Shown: positions 36,743 through 47,859 of the stretch, one piece after another
How the letters are laid out: every line of letters starts with the position of its first letter
Position numbering within the stretch: the first letter of the stretch is position 1
Assembly (NCBI GenBank): GCA_013399305.1
Contig: VXAI01000035.1
Span: forward strand, 1,125,015 to 1,189,014
DNA length: 64,000 bases
Reading direction: 5' to 3'
Source: Rostratula benghalensis
Lineage: Eukaryota; Chordata; Aves; Charadriiformes; Rostratulidae
Program-made: the position numbers and the translations under genes
Notes under the pieces: model-generated
What the model saw: only the letters and a program-made list of their open reading frames with translations
What the model was told of the DNA's origin: nothing
Database searches by the model: none

Positions 36743-38821
36743 CAGGAGGGAAACATCCAAAAAATATTATCAGCAGCGTGAGTTGCCAGCCAGCATTTTT
36801 TTCCCCGAGTTTTCCATTTGGTGCCCATGATTCTCTAACCTGTCTCATTTAGCCTTAATGAACATGAGACATTTTTTTAGCATGCCATATGTGCTGTGGT
36901 CCTTAGGAAAAAAAATGCATCCAAATAACTTATTTTTTATGTTCTGACTCTACCCAATCATAATTTACATTTTGCACAGTTTGATGCCCATCTGCAACGT
37001 CTTTACTATCAGAAAAGGTAATAAGAAAGGGAGGAAAAAAAACATAGGAACATGTTGAAGGAATGACACAAGAAAACCTGGTTGGAAGAAAATGATTGAT
37101 GTCCCTGTGTGAGTAAGCAACTTGGAAAATGGGTTGAAATCCTGTTCCAGTAGTGGGGCCGGCTCCTCTATCAGCAGTGGCTCTAGAAGAAGAGCCCCAG
37201 CAGTTGTCCATGTGGCTTTAGGGAGTCTCTTGCTCTGGAAAGGGGTGGGTGAGGAGCAGTCAAGCGTCTTGAAAATGAGCCCTGCCTCTTGGCAGATGAG
37301 TTGTGCCTCAGCTGGATCCTTATTTGCTATTATGGGACAAGGTCTTCGGTGACCACAAACTCTCTCCTGTCCAGAGCTTCTTGCAAACATTTCATCCTGG
37401 AAAGGTAAAAGACCTTGAAAGAACATCTGTTCTGCTTTAGTCTTCCATGTCCCTAAAAACTAAAAAAATCCCCCTTTTTTACTTCAGAGCTTGGCAGGAG
37501 GAGGAGGAAAGGAAGGAAACACTAAAGGGAGGTCACAGATAGCACTGGGAGCACATTTCCACTGAATGACTTTCTGTCTGATGGGGTCTAACGCAGTTCC
37601 CAGACTGGTGGACCTTCTCTGCACCCTCTGTTTTGCCGAGTGCTACATAGGGCCTCATTCTTGATGACTGCAACAAATGATGACAACTAATTACACTTAG
37701 CAAAAAATTGACGTTTTCCAAACAGAGCTCTAAACTGGGCTATTGGAGAGCCCTGATACAGCCAGGTCAGAGGTAGCCCACCATGGCTACAAAGTGACCC
37801 CACACAGGGCAGGGTGTGGGACACAGCAGCGGGGACTCTGGTATTGTCCCATTTTTCTTCCTAATCACCCCAAAGGTCTATTTTTCCCTTTAGTAGCCTG
37901 AGTCAGAAAATGTCGTGTCTCCCTTGCCTGGAACGGTACTGTTTCAGAAATGTTTCATTTTGATAACACGAGCTGATTGGAGCTGTTTCAGCCCAAAGAG
38001 ACCTTCAGTTACTTCAGCCCAGGTTTTACAAACTCGGAATTTAAGAATTGGTTGCAGTAGTCAGAGCACTGCTTTTAGCATTTTCCAGCCTTAGTGGAAA
38101 GCCAGCCCTGGTTTTATGACTTAGTCTCCTCACATTTAGCAGGTGATTAAAAAGACAAAAAAAGCAGCTTTTCTTACTTAAATGACACATAGAAGAGAAA
38201 TTCCTGGCATTAATGGTAACCCCCAGTGCTCTGTTTGGATGTGAGGAACAGCAGGAGGCAGAGGACTTGCACTGAAGGCGCACCTGAGGGGCCTGGCACA
38301 TGGGCTAAAGTCTTTGTCAAGGTGAAGAGAAAAGATTTCTTGACATTGGGTATAAAAGGCAGGATTTCTCCATAGGTCAAGACCTCTTCCACAGAACCAA
38401 GGTCATGTTTGAATCTGTTTGTGCTTTCCCTGCTCTGAAATAGGGATGGGGTGTTTTTACGGAGCTCCGAGACTTGGTAGGTACTCAACGGTGTAGATGA
38501 TGGACAGGGGATGTTCCAGAGCCATCACAGCTAATGGAACTTTAAGCTTGGCCATCTGAATGCTGGAGCCTGAAATACCCCAACTGTTGTCAGGAGGGCT
38601 GCTTTGAAAAGCAGAGAAAGCAAGCTGTCTCCAGGAGCTAGATGGGGCCAACGTGCAGTCAGAAGTACGAACCCAATCCAAATCCTCCCGTCCCACTTGA
38701 ATCCGCAGCAAACTGCTTGTGATCAAGATACAGACTAATAACTATTTGTATAAAATATTTAGTGACTAATCTCTTGTTACAGATGCTTCAGGGAGTGCTG
38801 TAAGCTGCTTGCAGACAATTG

Positions 38822-38860
38822 AAAAATTAAAAAAGAAAAAAAAAGGGGGGGGAGGGGAGG
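38822..38860 (+). repeat. A-rich then G-rich low-complexity tract
   Basis: A-rich sequence with a T interruption near its start, changing to an 8-G run and GAGGGGAGG. Simple low-complexity sequence. Confidence 0.8.
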
Positions 38861-40512
38861 AATTATTGACTACATAACTCACTACACGTGAGTTGACCAG
38901 CTTTAGGAGCTGCAGTGTTAAACCACAAGACAGGACCCTGCAGAGCATCTGGAGTGTCTTTACCCACTAGTGGAGAATAAAGTAGCAGCAGGTATCGTGC
39001 TGGGAATGAGTCTATGTATTGCAAAACAGAATTCATTTAAAGTTACAGCTTGCAAATGTTGTGGATGGAGTGAGAACCAAGTGTAGATCTGAACCATTAA
39101 CATTCCTGTGCCTTCCTCCTGTATTTGGCATTACTCAGAGCAATACAGTATTTTTTTTTTCTCGTTAATAAATAAAAAAACTCCGTTTACTTCTCCAGTT
39201 TCACTTTTGCTAAGCATATATCCGTGGCAATGAACTGAAAAACCCAGCAGAATAACTAAGTACAGACAAATAAGTGGAGGAGTTCAATTATCATTTTCCC
39301 CTATTGAAACTGCCTTTTAACAACTACATCTTCTGACTGACAGCTTATTAATACTAATTACATTAGATATATGCAACATAACTAATGCACTAGTACTTTC
39401 AATTATCTTCCCTTGTCTTCATTCCTTCCCTTGCTCTCCCATCCTCCCTTTTTGTGCCCTGTAACCGCTACCTTGGGCTGCAGCTCAGAGCAAATGGATC
39501 TGTCTGTCCGTGAGTAAAAGTAAAAAAAGTAAAATTTCTTACATGGGTGAGAAATGTAGGAAAGCAGTGCGTGTATACAAGGCTGAGTGGGTGCTTCCAG
39601 CTTCCAGCCTCAGCAGCAGTGGGAAATGCTTTGAATGTTGGAGGAAATTTCCTGTGGGGGGTCCTCTGACATTTTATTGTGGAGGTCCTGTGAAATTCCG
39701 ACGAAGGTCATCTGAAGTTCCTGTGGAGGTCCCACCCTGTCTCAGGCTGTTGTGGCCTGATTTGTACATCAATTTTCACAGCTTTTCCAGAGCGCAGTGC
39801 AAACCCAGTGCTAATCCCGGGCACTCTGCAGTAGGTGTGTTTTGGTGGTCTGAGACTGAAGCAGCACTGATTGACCCTCTTCTCAGTATGAGATCGGCAG
39901 AAGGTTTCTGCGCACTGGCCTTTTTCTTTTACAAAGTCACAGTCACTCCCCCCAGGTCCTTGTGTAGACCAAAGTCCCCAGTATTGTCTCAGCTTTGTTT
40001 GTGTCTGGATTTTCCCCCTATCTAATGAACTGTCAATCGCTTATGCAAATCAGGTGAGAAGAGACATTTAAAGGTTATTTATAATGCCTGAAAACATTAT
40101 GAAATCAATCACTGCAGCCTTTACAGCTCCCCCCATTCAGGTGTCATTTAGATCTCTGACTTTTTAGATTATATTGCTCGAATGGTTTACGTAAGAAGAC
40201 AAATATGTTTTGATTTTTTTGATATAATCTTGCTGATTGCTGAAACATCTATGACAGTTGATAGGGAAATCAGGGAGGTTTTGATTAGGCTTTTCTGATA
40301 TGTAAATGTTTGTAAATGCATTTTATATTTCGGCGTTTCTTTTATGTTCTATTTTAAAAGTAGGTAGTAGTATCCCATGGCAATTACACTTTAAAGAGCG
40401 AGCCTTAGATGAACGTGTGAATAGCATGTATTTAAAGGAACTCTAAGAGTAAACATTGACTACTCTGACTACTCTGTGCAGAAAGTTTGTGGAGAAACCC
40501 TTTAATATTCAC

Positions 40513-40698
40513 CAAGTGTTTACACCAGGCTCTTACACAGTCAGTGTGCCTTGGTTATAACACTTCATAATTGCTAAAAGTTAGACTGGCACCATGGTTA
40601 GGCACAAAATTCAATGGTTGTCCAGTAAAAAGCCTCAATAAGATGGGACTACTACCATGAACTTGCAAGTGAGTACACCAGGTCCTTACACAGCGGTT
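40513..40698 (+). repeat. Imperfect direct repeat, two ~33-bp copies 153 bp apart
   Basis: The first copy starts at 40513 (CAAGTGTTTACACCAGGCTC). The second starts at 40666 (CAAGTGAGTACACCAGGTCC). Both continue CTTACACAG or TTACACAG and a GT-rich end. Within the first 28 positions about four differ. The 120 bp between them do not repeat. The origin is unknown. Confidence 0.7.
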
Positions 40699-42139
40699 GT
40701 TGGTGCTCACTCCTTGCACTGTTCATGGTTCATGGAGAGATGTCTCTGACCAGCAGGTTTTGTGCCTGTTGTCTCTCAGATGTCCTGGACAGTGCTGTAA
40801 GGCAACATAGAGGGAAATAAGATCACCACATCCCTTGAGGTGCATTTTAATAATATTTTTCTATGGAGTAAATCAGTATGGTTCACCTGGTGCTCATCAG
40901 GAAGCACCACTGGGGACATGGGAAGCTTGAGATGATGCAGGTGGTGGAAAGAACCCCTGTGTGTGGTCCTGCTGCAGCATCGTAGGGCTTTGAGCACCCG
41001 GCGTGGGCAGGTTTGGTTAGTGGTGCTCAGGAACTTCATGTTTGCAGGCTTTTTCAATAAGAAAGAAGCTCAACTGAGGACAAATCTACCACCTGTTGTC
41101 TACAGAAAAGACAAATAAATGGTTAAACTCAACAAGAGTTGTGACACAAAGAAGAAGGTTTAAAATACATATTTTGACCTGGGTGCTAATTAAAGCTGAA
41201 TCTTTCGTAGTCTCAGTGTTTGGAGCCCATTAAGCTTTTGGAGTGGTTTCCAGAGTGGGAACAGCAGACTGAGAAGAGGAAAATCTTCCAGTGTTGGGGT
41301 CCTTGTTAGCTCTCCTTTCAGTTTTGGCCTCAAAGAGCCAACTTTACGTTTTCAAATAGCAAGTTTGCTCTTGTGGAGCATCTGCCATCTTCTGCAAATC
41401 ACACAGCTTTGGATCAAAGGACAAACAAAAAGCCCGGATGGAGGAGGTTGAATCCAAACCTTTCCCGAAATGGGGAAGTGGGGCAGGAGTTCTCACCCCG
41501 GTCCACCTGCAGCTTTGGATCTCTCATTTGTATTGTGCCCTGCTGGCATCCCTGCTCAGTTTCATGGGAGTTCAAGGCTCTGTTAATTCACCTGCTTGCT
41601 TTCATCTTTCCAAGTAAATTAACAGCTATTTCAGCAGTATCATGGTAAATCTGTAACATTTATTTTGAAAAGGAAAAAGAGCTCAAAAGATTACCTAGGT
41701 GTCCAGCTGTGATAATATTACCTGCCTTGTAAAATGCCGTAGGTGACTTTGAAGATATAAAGCAAATTGAGGATTATATTAACTTCCTTCTGATTTGCTA
41801 AAATTATTAATTCAGTGTCGCAACTATCAAATAGTGTAGGGTTATTATTTTTTTAAGTATAAATGCCTAACTGTCTTTTATACACATGGCAAACTACTGC
41901 CTTCAAGTCAATAAAACCTGTTTTGATTATATCTGTAGTAGAGGTTGATAGAGGTGGGGTTTTATTTTTTACTGGTGTTTTCTTTCTAATACAAGCTTAC
42001 AGTAGCCTGCATTCACATTCAGCCTAAATAGTCAGAAGAATGAGTATTGCATAACAATGTGAATTTATAATACCACAGTTTTACCTTGGAGATTCCCAAA
42101 TTTTTTTCCAATTTCTTCTGCCTCACTGCAGGGCAGACT

Positions 42140-42257
42140 TACGGTAGGTGTCACTCAGGGAACAAAGATCACATTCCCATGATCAAAGCAGGTCAGTGGC
42201 AGAAGTGGAACCATGGTGCCTCTTTCCAGAACTTTCTAGTCTAAAGCACCACTAGCG
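42140..42257 (-). mobile_element. Possible MIR-like SINE relic, reverse
   Basis: The plus strand reads AAAGCAGGTCAGTGGCAGAA, then GTGGAACCATGGTGCC, then TTCTAGTCTAAAGCACCACT. This resembles the reversed right half of a MIR-type SINE (AGGTCAGTGGCAGAGC, GAACCCAGG, AGTCTAGTGCTCTAACCACT). The match is weaker than for the other MIR-like relics. Confidence 0.4.
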
Positions 42258-44058
42258 ATTTTGGAACTCGAATTCTGCCTTTTTTTCAAGCTGATAAATT
42301 TAGTGGTTTACCTATTCTGTGTAGCATCTTACATCAGTGTTGGAAGGTGCTCTGGTTGGCTTCTCTTCATGGGAGCACTCTTTGGAAGGGACCTGGTGAC
42401 TCCGTCTACACTATATTAAGGGATGCCGTTGCCAGGAAAGCTCCTGAGCTGTTTCAGTGATTTTTGTTTTTGCCACTTCAGTGCTGGCTTCTGACTCTTC
42501 CCAGAAGTGTGTGTTCCCAGGGGCTGCGGGAAGAATTGCAAGGCTTTTTAGGGGAGGACATCGCAATTACAGTGATTTAGAATAGAAGAGGATGGCTGAG
42601 TCACAGCTCAGCTTCACAAAGCTGGAGTGGGTGACACAAAAGTGTATTTAAATCTTTCTCAGCTCTTGTGTGTTCTGGCTGGAACATTTCATTCTCTGGT
42701 GGAGACTTGAGCTTATTGTTTATTCATTGTTTGTTAATCGCGATGCACTAGAGCAGGGAATAGAAAGAAAAAGTGGGAATGGCCAGGAGCAACTGCTACC
42801 CACCATAATGGAATGATGGTTTTTGGGGATGGTGAGGCTCACTGGGCTGGGAGGCTCACACAGATACCTGGTGTCACACCTCGTGCGCTACCAGTGAGGC
42901 AGAAAAAGGAATTAAACATTCACCCAAGAGATCAAAAAAATCTAATTATCTGTTGGGGCAGAATCTTAAAGTGTCTTAACCCCAGGATTAATACAGCAAC
43001 ATATTTTCCAGTTCAGGTTCCCTATTCAACCAGGCTTGGCTAATCCACATTTCCAGGGCAGATGTAAGACAATAGTGACTAGTGCTGTAGTCTCCTACCT
43101 GCCCATGCTCTTCTGCCCGTGCTCTGCTTCCAACACAATGAGATCATTGTTTACATTTCATTGCCTCTTCCATTAATCAGGAACACTTTGAAATCGTAAG
43201 AGCACTGTAGCATTTCTGTTAATCAATAACTAACTGAGCTATTAATTTTCTACTAATACATTGTCCTTTAGTGTGCAGAGAGTGAAAACTTGTCGATTAC
43301 CTGTACTGATCCTACCCAACGCTCATGAGGGTTGGTGGAGAGCTTTCCCTGGAATTCAGTGAGTGCCCAGAGATGCCCAAAGATGCCCCATTAGAGGTGC
43401 TAAGGGATGCAAGAAAAACAGGAGCTCTGAAGCCCCTCACATCATTGTGGTTCTACAACTTCAAGGTTTTAAGAACAGCTCTAGCAGCAGTTAATATTGG
43501 TAGATGGGAGCTGGTTTAAGTCTTAGAATTTTTGGAGATATCTTCTGCCTTTCTTTTCCTTGAAAGGTATTTATTGGTAAATTTGATTCAAAACTCCCTT
43601 TCCAACTAAGAAAGGAAGTAACTCTGGCACTAAAATACTTTTAATTGGGGTATGATGTGTACAGTAAGTTTGGACAGACACTGCTGACCCTTGTTGGGAC
43701 CAACAATATACGTTCTTCCTCTCCTCTTCCTCTCACTTCTATAACAGGGGGAAGTCCTGCAACAAGATGTGAGCTAAAAAATTCCATAGCTATAACATTT
43801 TACAGTAGCAGAGCTCTGATAATGAGTTTAACAAATAATTAGCTGCAGTAGCGCTTTGTTTCATAAAAGTGCAGTAGTTGATGAACTTGCTACGCCACAA
43901 TTAGGAGCTCATTAGCAAACAAAATTCAAGGGTAACAAATACCTTAAGGGCACGATTTTAGTAGTATTTCATGAAATCCTAAAAGTAAAGGAAGAAGAAT
44001 GAAGAAATGTAAATTTTTTCCCCAGAAATGCTACACACCTCCTGTGGGACTGGGATGT
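42258..44058. other. Single-copy noncoding sequence
   Basis: No supported gene, RNA or repeat. Confidence 0.55.
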
Positions 44059-44136
44059 GGGACGTGTCCCTCCGCGGGGGTTGGAACTCGATGATCTTTA
44101 TGGTCCCTTCTGCCCCAAACCATTCTATAATTTTAT
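44059..44136 (+). mobile_element. CR1 LINE extreme 3' end, forward
   Basis: Only the last ~78 bp survive: GTGTCCCTCCGCGGGGGTTG, GGAACTCGATGATCTTTATG, GGTCCCTTCTGCCCC, then CATTCTATAATTTTAT. This is the CR1 3' untranslated region with a mutated tail. Extreme 5' truncation is normal for CR1. Confidence 0.88.
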
Positions 44137-47100
44137 CTGGAAGTCAGGAGTGAAGCTCTGTAGGCCTTTCCATGTCATTACAAATGGCACTGTATCCCCA
44201 TTTTATTTTGCTCAACTAGTAAAATCCATATTGTTTTTCTACTCTGTTGTTTAATTTGATGGTTTTATTAAAAAGGAAGATATTCTTTTTGCTATTGCAT
44301 GTATCTCAGGAAAGAGTTTTTTCTTTGGTTTTGATCTTTTTTATTTTTCAGTCTCATTCAGGAAATAGTAATCTTAACAAAGCTGGCAAAAAGTATTTCC
44401 TGGGCTGCTCACAAACCACCAGGAGATACCTTCCATGAAGCCATGTAGTCCATCAAAGAGTTCTAGGGAATTTTTGCTGCTGTTTATATGATTATTTGAA
44501 GATATCATTTTCTGTGGGTTAACTCTGCCAGAAATGCATCCCTCATTCTCTCTGTAATGGATAAAGCAACAGGACAAAGAGAGCTGGTTTTACCCTTGTC
44601 CTGAGAAAAACCTTTTACAAAATGATAATGAACTTCTAACAAATGAGAAAGCTGGTTATCACTGGAGAGAATTAATCTTTGACTTGATTGAGAATACCTA
44701 TGCCAAATTACAAGCTACGATATCCATCTGCTTGCTGTTATCCAGCAATATAGATTTATTGTGACATTTTGGAGAAGGAGTAAGAAAACATATGAACAAC
44801 TGTTTTGGTTCGTTAGCCCTTTATTGGTAAAGCATGGTGCTTGGTGATGTTAGAGGTGTACGAAAAGACAGTCCTTTGGCTGAAATCATACAATCGTTGC
44901 ATTTACAAGGCTGTGTGGAGCATCCCCAAGGACAAGCTTACAAATTAGCTGCTGCTTTCTATTACTTGACTGTGAGATCGTTCTTTCAGTTGGTACTGGA
45001 GTGATTCAGCCAGTAGCTCCAGGAGATGGAAGAAACTGTTAGGGTCCATCCAGATCTGTCTGGATAGCAGCTGCCTAGGACACCAGACTCACTCATCCCA
45101 GTGTCAGGTGGATAAAACACCCTCATCTTTCCTCCAGCTCCTCTGCCACCACAGGTCGAGAGAGCTGCTAGTGGGGGCAGTGTGGGCATGGAGCAGCCAG
45201 GGTCTCCTGCTCTTTCAGAGCCTACCTCTCAGACCCAGGGGAGGTGAAGGAAGCACTACCAGGACAGTGTCACCCCAAATATTTCCAGTTTAGACTCTTA
45301 ACTCCAGTTGTCATCATAAAAAGCCCTTCATTTGTGGCAGGTTTCTAGGCTGGAAAATCCATCTGTGTTGTTGCTTTCTTTTCTCACAAATATTTACTTT
45401 TAGTCCACTGTAGTGGGCTATTCTGTGGGTTGATTTATTTGCAATTAAGGATCTCAGAGTCAGGATCTTACAGCCTTCTAAGCCAACTCCATTTCCATAT
45501 GGGAGAACTTCTGGAAATGCACTTTAGGTTTATGACACTGACTTGGCTTAATTTAATTTACTGTTCACTTAACTGATTATTCAAAGTACCAGATGTGACA
45601 GACAATAGATTCAGCTGGAATACTACCTCACAGGCATGTTCAACATGTAGAATATGCTTTTCATATGTGAAGGTAGTGGATGTCCCTTGTCTACATGCAA
45701 GAGCAATCAAAGAGCAATAAGTTTGGTTTTGAAAGGATGGTGAGGCTCAGGAGGAGACAAGGTCCCTTATTTCTTCTGCAACCTTTGTGACAGCAGATGT
45801 GAGAGCCTAACCAAAGCTCTGTTGGGTGAGATAAAATGTGAATATCTAAAAAGGCCAGCAGCAAAGGATTTGTCATGTGTTAAGCATTTGTTCTTAATTA
45901 TTTACTGACATTAGGCTAAGTAATTCTGCTACTAAGTCTGGTAAGTACCTTAAAGTCAGACAATAAAATGGTGCCAGAAATGTGGAACATCTCATGTTTT
46001 TAAGAGCGTGTGACATCCAGTGACTGAGACAGTCTTTCTAAAATGAGAGGTCAGGCAGAACAGCGTTGGTAAAAGCATGTGTAAGTCACACATACTTGCT
46101 GACTTTATGGTCATTGGTGCCTTAAAACCTTGAGCTGGAGTAAGGTTCAGGTGCTTTGATAGCTGGTCCTTAGAGGTGGCATTGGCCATCAGGTAGGAAC
46201 AGAAGAGTCGCAGCAGTCTGCTGAGGCCTCCTACCTTTTCACTCACTGCATTTATCCTTTGGAGAAGAGTGAAATGTTTGGTCAAGACAAGAGCAATGGA
46301 GACATGATTAATTCCAGGAGAAACTCTAGTTCAGCAGGAAAGAGACCTGGCTGCTTTTGGAGAAGCAAACATCAGATGCCCATCATCAAGACTTTTGAAG
46401 TTTGTGGTCTGAGATTCCTTCAGGTTGGGTCAGGACCTCTCTAGGGTACTCATCTAGACCTTTACTATTAAAGAAAGATTAAAAATTAAACTGTCAGTAA
46501 GGCAGGAACCTGAACTTCAAACTCCCCTGTGCCAGTGAAATGCTAATCTGATCTCAGCAGTACCCAGTAAAGTCAATCTGTCTTTCTTGCCTAGTTAATT
46601 TTTAATTACTTCTATGGATGGAAGAGCTGTGGTAGGTGAGCCTAAGAGAAGACTGCCTTGCCACAGCCCCTAGATCCCAGTATGGAATGGGGAACAAAAT
46701 GAACTAAACTTCTGTCGTTATTTATATTCTGTATTACACCCCTGTGTTTATTTATCCAAGACTTGGTATGTAGGCCTGTTCTTTGAACTGATGTTCAAGG
46801 GTAATAGTACACAAAAAAATCTGCTTGTGTGTACACGTTCACGGTACACTGTCGGGCTGGTAATGGGAACAGTATTTCCTAGGTCTACAGCAAATGTTTT
46901 TAGCAGCACTAACTGGGAAAGAGGATTAATGTGATCAAAATGAAAACCAATTTTACCTTCAATTTAGTGGTGATTCAGTAGTCTATCCCGGGGTATTTGT
47001 CTCAAAGTTTATAGAAATATTTAAAATTAACTTTTAAAGCATTCTTTTTAAGATGGTATTTTGATTTGGCTAGTGGTGATTTTTGCAATATTTCTGTCGT

Positions 47101-47807
47101 TCTGCATCAACACTTACAAAGCATGTGAGGCTGTAAAGATTAATGCCCTGTATCAGCACAGCATTTAACGTGCTGAATTTTATCATCACTGTAAAGGGAG
47201 GGAACTCAGAGATTATAAAGCCCATCTCCATTACATGGACAGCCCCAAAATTACAGTGCTGAGGTAACGGCAGGCCCAGGCTCAGACTCCTGTTGAGCCA
47301 GGGCCACCTTAGTCAAAACCTCTCTAGACCTTCTGTGCTTCCTCCTCCACCATCTCATTGCTCGTAGGGAACAGGGCAGCTCTGTCAGTGACACTGATGG
47401 GTTTTTGCAGGCTCAGGAAGATCCCATGAAAAGACCATCCAAGGTCAGCAAGACCTGAAGGTTCAGGTCACTGCCAGGGAAAAAGTGTTAATGAGGGACA
47501 TAGGACCTCAGTGGAGAAAAGTGGGAGTTAGAGGGTCCCCGGGTGGCTACAGAAGAAGTGGCTTCCTCGTTCCTTTCAACATGGACTTTTCAAAAGCATT
47601 TGAGTGCCCAACCCATGCTGAAGTCCATGATGTCAGGCCACTAAAGGAATTTGAAAACCTAACCCAAATTAATTATTTGTTTGTAGAAATAAAAAAAAGC
47701 TGGATCAGCAAGAAAATGTAGAAAAAATGAAGCAAGATGCTGGAAATACAATATGGAAAGCTGAAGTGTGCACATCTATCACTAGATTACCCCAACATGT
47801 GCATAAC
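44137..47807. other. Single-copy noncoding sequence up to the assembly gap
   Basis: No supported gene. A 78-codon frame at 47485-47721 contains MDFSKAF, which looks like a LINE reverse transcriptase motif, but nothing around it fits. It was rejected. Confidence 0.55.
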
Positions 47808-47859
47808 NNNNNNNNNNNNNNNNNNNNNNNNNNNNNNNNNNNNNNNNNNNNNNNNNNNN
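47808..47859. other. Assembly gap of 52 N
   Basis: Fifty-two N. The right edge is an 11-T run followed by CCCCAAGGGG, so the gap probably sits in or next to a homopolymer. The odd length suggests a size estimated by the assembler and not a fixed placeholder. Confidence 0.99.

Larger units (their letters stand above)
33680..42139. other. Long single-copy stretch, no gene seen
   Basis: About 8.5 kb. No exon, RNA gene or confident transposon was found. The longest open frame outside CR1 in the window lies here (39510-40025, plus, 171 codons) and is discussed in the findings. Other frames (36965-37426 minus, 34439-34777 minus) lack recognisable domains. Local low-complexity tracts occur at about 36717-36742 (purine) and 38822-38860. 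Confidence 0.55.

Noticed and set aside
36965..37426. 153-codon minus-strand frame ending in a phenylalanine/leucine-rich stretch
   Set aside because: No recognisable domain, an opposing open frame lies on the plus strand, and the hydrophobic end is encoded by a low-complexity A/T-rich tract.
47190..47310. Possible MIR-like relic (AGTGCTGAGGTAACGGCAGG)
   Set aside because: Only scattered short similarities were found, and the order of MIR blocks is not preserved.
47485..47721. Open frame containing MDFSKAF, similar to a LINE reverse transcriptase motif (LDFSKAFD)
   Set aside because: The residues that follow in CR1-type enzymes are absent, no other reverse transcriptase block is found nearby in any frame, and the match is only six or seven residues long.
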